The notes under the pieces were generated by a model, which made no database searches, was not told the origin of the DNA, and saw only the letters and a list, made by a program, of their open reading frames with translations. Positions 58,664-64,000 of a DNA stretch of 64,000 nucleotides are shown one piece after another (position 1 is the stretch's first letter; the number at the start of each line of letters is the position of its first letter). This stretch comes from Citrobacter enshiensis (lineage in GTDB: Bacteria > Pseudomonadota > Gammaproteobacteria > Enterobacterales > Enterobacteriaceae): positions 4,310,839-4,374,838 of the forward strand of contig NZ_CP119862.1 in NCBI RefSeq assembly GCF_029338175.1. Direction: 5' to 3'. The position numbers and the translations under genes were made by a program.

Positions 58664-59644
58664 TTATGCGCGGTCGACGGTGAAAGCAATCACGTCGGCA
58701 AGGCTTTCAGCCCCTAATGCCAGCATCACCAGACGATCCACACCCAACGCCACACCGGAGCAATCCGGCATACCTACTTTTAAGGCTTCGAGTAAGTTAG
58801 TGTCGATAGGCTGCTGCGGCAGTCCCCGCGCCGCGCGTTTACGGTTGTCTTGTTCAATAGCGTTGCTGCTGCTCGCGAGCATCCGTCAGCTCATGGAAAC
58901 CATTCGCCAGCTCAATACCTTTGAAATACACCTCAAAACGTTCAGCCACGCGATGATCTTCAGTGCTGATTTGCGCCAGAGATGCCTGACTTGCCGGGAA
59001 ATGGTACACAAACGTGGGCTTATCTTTACCAATATGCGGCTCGACCCCCATGGCAAACAGCAGTTGCAGCAGCGTGTCCCTGTCTTCTTCTGTATCCGCG
59101 ATATTGCTTAAATCCAGTTTAGCCGCGGCTTCACGCAACTGGGTTTTATCTGCTGACAACGGGTCAAGTTCGAGATGGCGTTGAAACGCCTGCTGATAAG
59201 AGAGGCTTTCTGCGGGCTGGCAATCAAGTACCTGCTGTAGCAGGTCATCCACTTCATTCATCAGGCGGTACATATCGTAGTGAGGACGATACCACTCAAG
59301 CATGGTGAATTCCGGGTTATGGTGGCGCCCCATCTCTTCATTACGAAAACTACGGCATAGCTGAAAGACCGGACCGCATCCCGCCACCAGCAGGCGTTTC
59401 ATGTGGTATTCCGGGCTGGTCATCAGGTAGAGGTTCATCCCCTGCGAATGACCAGGTCCAACGAAACGCGTCTCAAACGGGAACAAATGAATGTCTGTTA
59501 CCGTCGCCTGACTCATGCAAGGCGTCTCAACCTCAAGCACTCCGCGATCGGCAAAGAAACGACGAATTTCCGTCATAATTGCCCGCACGTTTCAACAGAT
59601 TGGGGATGGACGCGCTCGGCTGCCAGGTGGGCCGTTTCGCTCAT
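58664..59644 (-). CDS. epmA: EpmA (GenX/PoxA), EF-P-(R)-beta-lysine ligase, three frameshifts
   Basis: E. coli EpmA is 325 aa: a class II lysyl-tRNA-synthetase paralogue that attaches beta-lysine to Lys34 of elongation factor P. Class II motifs visible are [37 protein letters not shown] and the C-terminal [17 protein letters not shown]. Frame breaks come from an extra base in the G-run at 59629-59631, one in the C-run at 59582-59584 and one A at 58856-58857. The start at 59644 reads MSETA. Divergent from frdA. Confidence 0.92.
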
Positions 59645-59965
59645 GGTTCTTTCTCCGATATATGACAAGGGCACGAAGTCTACTCGTAACCCGTCAGGGA
59701 GACAAATTTTGTGCGGGAGTGCTTTATGTTGAATCGAGGGTTAAAAAACTGAAGATTGATGGTTTAGTAATTAATTTAATCAGAATCAATGATAATTACC
59801 GCCACTGATACGCTAAAAAAATCGAACACGTCAAATTTCCCTTCTATACCTGCGACTATACTACGATACCTATAAAGGAGCAGTGGAATCGCATTCGTCA
59901 TCCGCATATCTCAGAGACTAAACTGACTGCGTGAGGGCGAAATAACAACAATCTGGAGGAATGTC
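59645..59965. promoter_or_regulatory. Divergent epmA/frdA promoter region
   Basis: 321 bp. It holds the frdA promoter with an FNR site at 59821-59834 and a TATACT -10 at 59857-59862. The epmA side has no clear element. Short AT-rich stretches around 59740-59800 may bind NarL or IHF but I cannot support this. Confidence 0.5.
59821..59834 (+). promoter_or_regulatory. FNR-binding site of the frdABCD promoter
   Basis: ATCGA-ACAC-GTCAA has the same half-sites as the E. coli frdA FNR site. Its centre is about 41.5 bp upstream of a start point predicted from the TATACT -10 (59857-59862), the class II activator spacing. This implies anaerobic induction. Confidence 0.75.
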
Positions 59966-61757
59966 GTGCAAACCTTTCAAGCCGATCTTGCCATTATAGG
60001 CGCCGGTGGCGCGGGATTACGTGCTGCAATTGCTGCCCGCACAAGCAAATCCCAACGCTAAAATCGCACTGATCTCAAAAGTGTACCCAATGCGCAGCCA
60101 TACCGTTGCTGCCGAAGGTGGCTCTGCTGCTGTCGCGCAGGATCATGACAGCTTCGACTACCATTTTCACGATACGGTAGCGGGCGGAGACTGGCTGTGT
60201 GAGCAGGATGTCGTGGATTACTTTGTCCACAACTGCCCAACTGAAATGACGCAACTGGAGCAATGGGGTTGCCCGTGGAGCCGCCGTGAAGACGGTAGCG
60301 TCAACGTACGTCGCTTCGGCGGCATGAAAATCGAGCGTACCTGGTTTGCCGCGGATAAGACCGGCTTCCATATGCTCCACACCCTGTTCCAGACTTCCCT
60401 GCAGTTCCCACAAATTCAGCGTTTTGACGAACACTTCGTTCTGGACATCCTGGTAGACGACGGCCATGCCCGTGGTCTGGTCGCGATGAACATGATGGAA
60501 GGCACGCTGATGCAAATCCGTGCTAACGCGGTGGTGATGGCAACGGGCGGCGCTGGCCGTGTATACCGTTACAACACCAACGGCGGCATCGTAACCGGTG
60601 ACGGTATGGGCATGGCGCTGAACCACGGCGTTCCGCTGCGCGATATGGAGTTCGTTCAGTATCACCCAACCGGTCTGCCAGGTTCCGGTATCCTGATGAC
60701 CGAAGGCTGCCGTGGTGAAGGCGGTATTCTGGTCAACAAAAACGGCTACCGTTATCTGCAGGACTACGGCATGGGCCCGGAAACCCCACTGGGTGAGCCG
60801 AAGAACAAATACATGGAACTGGGTCCGCGCGACAAAGTTTCTCAGGCGTTCTGGCACGAATGGCGTAAAGGTAACACCATCTCCACTCCGCGTGGCGATG
60901 TGGTCCACCTCGACCTGCGTCACCTCGGCGAGAAAAACTGCTCGAACGTTTACCGTTCATCTGCGAACTGGCAAAAGCCTATGTCGGCGTCGATCCGGTT
61001 AAAGAGCCAATTCCGGTTCGTCCGACCGCGCACTACACCATGGGTGGTATTGAAACCGATCAAAACTGCGAAAGCCCGCATCAAAGGTCTGTTTGCCGTT
61101 GGCGAATGTTCCTCTGTCGGTCTGCATGGCGCCAACCGTCTGGGCTCTAACTCCCTGGCAGAACTGGTGGTCTTTGGCCGTCTTGCTGGTGAGCAAGCGA
61201 TGGAACGTGCTGCTACGGCAGGTAACGCCAACAGCGCCGCGCTTGATGCGCAGGTTGCAGGCGTTGAACAGCGTCTGAAAGATCTGGTGAACCAGGAAGG
61301 TAACGAAAACTGGTCGAAGATCCGTGATGAAATGGGTCTGTCCATGGAAGAGGTTGCGGTATCTACCGTACGCCTGAACTCATGCAGAAAACGGTTGATA
61401 AGCTGGCTGAGCTGCAGGAACGCTTCAAGCGCGTGCGTATTACCGACACTTCCAGCGTCTTCAATACCGACCTGCTGTACACCATCGAACTGGGCCACGG
61501 TCTGAATGTTGCTGAATGTATGGCGCACTCCGCTCTGGCGCGTAAAGAATCGCGCGGCGCGCATCAGCGTCTGGACGAAGGTTGCACCGAGCGTGACGAC
61601 GTCAACTTCCTCAAACATACCCTCGCCTTCCGCGATGCTGATGGCACCACACGCCTGGACTACAGCGACGTGAAAATCACCACTCTGCCCGCCAGCGAAA
61701 CGTGTATATGGTGGCGAAGCGGAAGCAGCCGATAAGAAGGAGAAGGCGAATGGCTGA
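59966..61757 (+). CDS. frdA: FrdA, fumarate reductase flavoprotein subunit, five frameshifts
   Basis: About 600 aa when corrected. FAD-binding [11 protein letters not shown] near residue 12 and the covalent-FAD histidine in [15 protein letters not shown] (His45) are present, with GVGECSSVG-like and [18 protein letters not shown] downstream. GTG start at 59966 with GGAGGAATGTC. Indels: extra C at 60036-60038, missing A at 60933-60937, extra C at 61075-61077, missing G at about 61352, extra C at 61688-61690. Between the second and third the frame stays open but reads about 47 wrong residues. The catalytic subunit reduces fumarate with menaquinol in anaerobic respiration. The stop overlaps the frdB start by 8 bases. 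Confidence 0.93.
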
Positions 61758-62487
61758 GATGAAAAATCTGAAAGTTGAGGTGGTGCGCTATAACCCAGAA
61801 GTGGACACCGCACCCCACAGTGCTTTCTATGATGTACCTTATGATGAAACTACGTCGCTGCTGGATGCGCTGGGCTATATCAAAGATAACCTGGCGCCAG
61901 ACCTGAGCTACCGCTGGTCTTGCCGTATGGCAATCTGCGGTTCTTGCGGCATGATGGTCAACAACGTACCAAAACTGGCGTGCAAAACCTTCCTGCGTGA
62001 ATACACCAACGGCATGAAGGTTGAAGCGCTGGGCAACTTCCCGATTGAGCGCGATCTGGTCGTCGACATGACGCACTTTATCGAAAGCCTGGAAGCCATC
62101 AAACCGTACATCATCGGTAACCCGCCGCACACCGGATCAGGGTCCTAATACCCAGACTCCGGCGCAAATGGCGAAGTATCACCCAGTTCTCCGGTTGCAT
62201 CAACTGTGGTCTGTGTTACGCCGCGTGCCCGCAGTTCGGACTGAACCCTGAGTTCATCGGTCCGGCGGCGATTACGCTGGCGCATCGTTACAACGAAGAT
62301 AGCCGTGACCACGGTAAGAAAGAGCGTATGGCTCAGTTGAATAGCCCGAACGGCGTTTGGTCCTGTACTTTCGTGGGCTACTGCTCCGAAGTTTGTCCGA
62401 AACACGTCGATCCGGCCTGCGGCCATCCAGCAGGGTAAAGTAGAAAGTTCGAAAGACTTTCTTATCGCGACCCTGAAACCACGCTAA
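61750..62487 (+). CDS. frdB: FrdB, fumarate reductase iron-sulfur subunit, three frameshifts
   Basis: 244 aa when corrected, as in E. coli. The 2Fe-2S motif [15 protein letters not shown] is near residue 57; the 4Fe-4S and 3Fe-4S motifs [15 protein letters not shown] and [17 protein letters not shown] are in the C-terminal half. It carries electrons from FrdCD to FrdA. Extra C residues at 62125-62126, 62182-62184 and 62416-62417 break the frame. The C-terminal half is therefore readable only in other frames. Confidence 0.93.
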
Positions 62488-62497
62488 GGAGTGCAAC

Positions 62498-62894
62498 ATG
62501 ACGACTAAACGCAAAGCCTATGTGCGGCCAATGACGTCCACCTGGTGGAAAAAAGCTGCCGTTTTATCGCTTTTACATGCTGCGCGAAGGCACAGCTGTG
62601 CCGGCAGTCTGGTTCAGCATTGAACTGATTTTCGGCCTGTTTGCCCTCAAACACGGCGCAGAATCCTGGATGGGATTCGTTGGTTTTCTGCAAAACCCAG
62701 TAGTGGTGATCCTCAACCTGATCGTACTGGCAGCAGCATTGCTGCATACCAAGACCTGGTTTGAGCTGGCGCCAAAAGCTGCCAATATCATCGTAAAAGA
62801 CGAAAAAATGGGGCCAGAGCCGATCATCAAAGGTCTCTGGGCGGTTACTGCGGTTGCGACCGTAGTTATTCTGTATGTTGCCCTGTGCTGGTAA
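62498..62894 (+). CDS. frdC: FrdC, fumarate reductase membrane anchor (15 kDa), one frameshift
   Basis: 131 aa when corrected (E. coli 131), with three transmembrane helices (about 30-50, 65-85, 108-128). It binds menaquinol and anchors FrdAB with FrdD. One extra A in the run at 62549-62554 shifts the frame after STWWKK. The remainder ([15 protein letters not shown]...) is continuous to the stop. Ten bp after frdB. Confidence 0.93.
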
Positions 62895-62904
62895 GGAGTC
62901 CGGG

Positions 62905-63264
62905 ATGATTAATCCAAATCCAAAACGCTCTGACGAACCCGTATTCTGGGGACTGTTTGGTGCAGGTGGTATGTGGGGCGCGATCATTGCGCCGGTCGTG
63001 GTTCTGCTGGTCGGCATTATGCTGCCACTGGGACTCTTCCCGGGCGATGCCCTGAGCTATGAGCGCATTCTGGCCTTTGCGCAAAGCTTTATTGGCCGCG
63101 CGTTCATGTTCCTGATGATCGTTCTGCCGCTGTGGTGTGGTTTACACCGCATGCACCACGCGATGCATGACCTGAAAATCCACGTGCCGGCTGGCAAGTG
63201 GGTGTTCTACGGTCTGGCTGCAATTCTGACCGTTGTGACGCTGATTGCTATCGTCACGCTCTGA
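62905..63264 (+). CDS. frdD: FrdD, fumarate reductase membrane anchor (13 kDa)
   Basis: 119 aa, as in E. coli, with three transmembrane helices (about 20-48, 60-85, 98-118). The start at 62905 reads [19 protein letters not shown]. It closes the frdABCD operon and the complex FrdABCD that transfers electrons from menaquinol to fumarate. No indel is seen. A strong terminator follows. Confidence 0.96.
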   Translation: MINPNPKRSDEPVFWGLFGAGGMWGAIIAPVVVLLVGIMLPLGLFPGDALSYERILAFAQSFIGRAFMFLMIVLPLWCGLHRMHHAMHDLKIHVPAGKWVFYGLAAILTVVTLIAIVTL

Positions 63265-63283
63265 TTAGCGCCATCGTTATTCC

Positions 63284-63310
63284 GGCCCGCCACTGGCGGG
63301 CCGTTTTATT
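63284..63310 (+). terminator. frd terminator / ampC leader attenuator
   Basis: GGCCCGCCA-CT-GGCGGGCC followed by GTTTTATTT, 20 bp after frdD. In E. coli the equivalent hairpin ends frd transcription and attenuates ampC. Confidence 0.85.
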
Positions 63311-63407
63311 TCTACCGTCTCTTCTCCCTGCTCTACTCGCAAATAGTGTAATCTACTGCCGCAATCTGTCCCGGACATCCCCTGGTACTCTGTTACGGAA
63401 ATACGTC

Positions 63408-64000
<593 letters not shown>

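Overview
This is chromosomal DNA of an enterobacterium of the Escherichia/Salmonella/Citrobacter group, most likely a Citrobacter or close relative. Gene content and order follow the E. coli tamB-msrA-cpdB-cycA-rpsF-aidB-rnr-purA-hfq-mutL-queG-orn-psd-frd-ampC segment almost gene for gene, and protein lengths mostly equal the E. coli ones. REP/BIME palindromes and one ERIC element also fit this family. Species assignment is inference. ampC lies directly behind frdD without ampR, which argues against the C. freundii complex.

Layout. 1-8.7 kb: tamB (partial) and tamA (outer-membrane translocation module), msrA, ytfL, ytfK, ytfJ and cysQ. 8.8-16.8 kb: cpdB, the divergent ytfH/qorB pair, an AraC regulator, the permease ytfF, a Tsr-like chemoreceptor and the nitrosative-stress gene ytfE with an NsrR operator. 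16.8-23.5 kb: cycA, fklB, ytfB, an EamA transporter, the ribosomal operon rpsF-priB-rpsR-rplI and a TSUP transporter. 23.8-26 kb: three small DUF1471 genes (yjfY, bsmA, yjfN) and yjfP around a scar where E. coli carries the L-ascorbate (ula) regulon; only a broken 3' end of ulaR remains. 26-33 kb: aidB and a tightly overlapped operon, yjfI-yjfJ (PspA family)-K+ channel-yjfK-yjfL-yjfM-yjfC (ATP-grasp). 33-38.5 kb: rlmB, rnr, nsrR, purA, yjeT. 38.6-48.9 kb: the nnr-tsaE-amiB-mutL-miaA-hfq-hflX-hflK-hflC superoperon. 48.9-51.4 kb: queG, three tRNA-Gly(GCC) genes and orn. 51.4-64 kb: rsgA, psd, mscM, yjeM, epmA, frdABCD and the 5' part of ampC.

Sequence quality. Genes up to about 51.1 kb are intact. 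From about 51.14 kb to the end there are at least 28 single-base indels (about 22 insertions and 6 deletions, often in short homopolymers), breaking orn, rsgA, mscM, yjeM, epmA, frdA, frdB, frdC and ampC. Several of these genes are essential or core. I read this as a low-quality stretch of sequence or assembly rather than real gene decay, and give those genes as single full-length loci with the indels listed.

Functional links. NsrR (36.5 kb) very probably represses ytfE (16 kb). Translation and RNA genes (rpsF, rpsR, rplI, rlmB, miaA, hfq, tsaE, queG, rsgA, epmA, orn, rnr, tRNAs) and envelope genes (tamAB, amiB, hflKC, mscM, psd, DUF1471 proteins, yjf operon) dominate. The most interesting under-studied unit is the yjfI-to-yjfC operon; the clearest lineage-specific event is the ula deletion.
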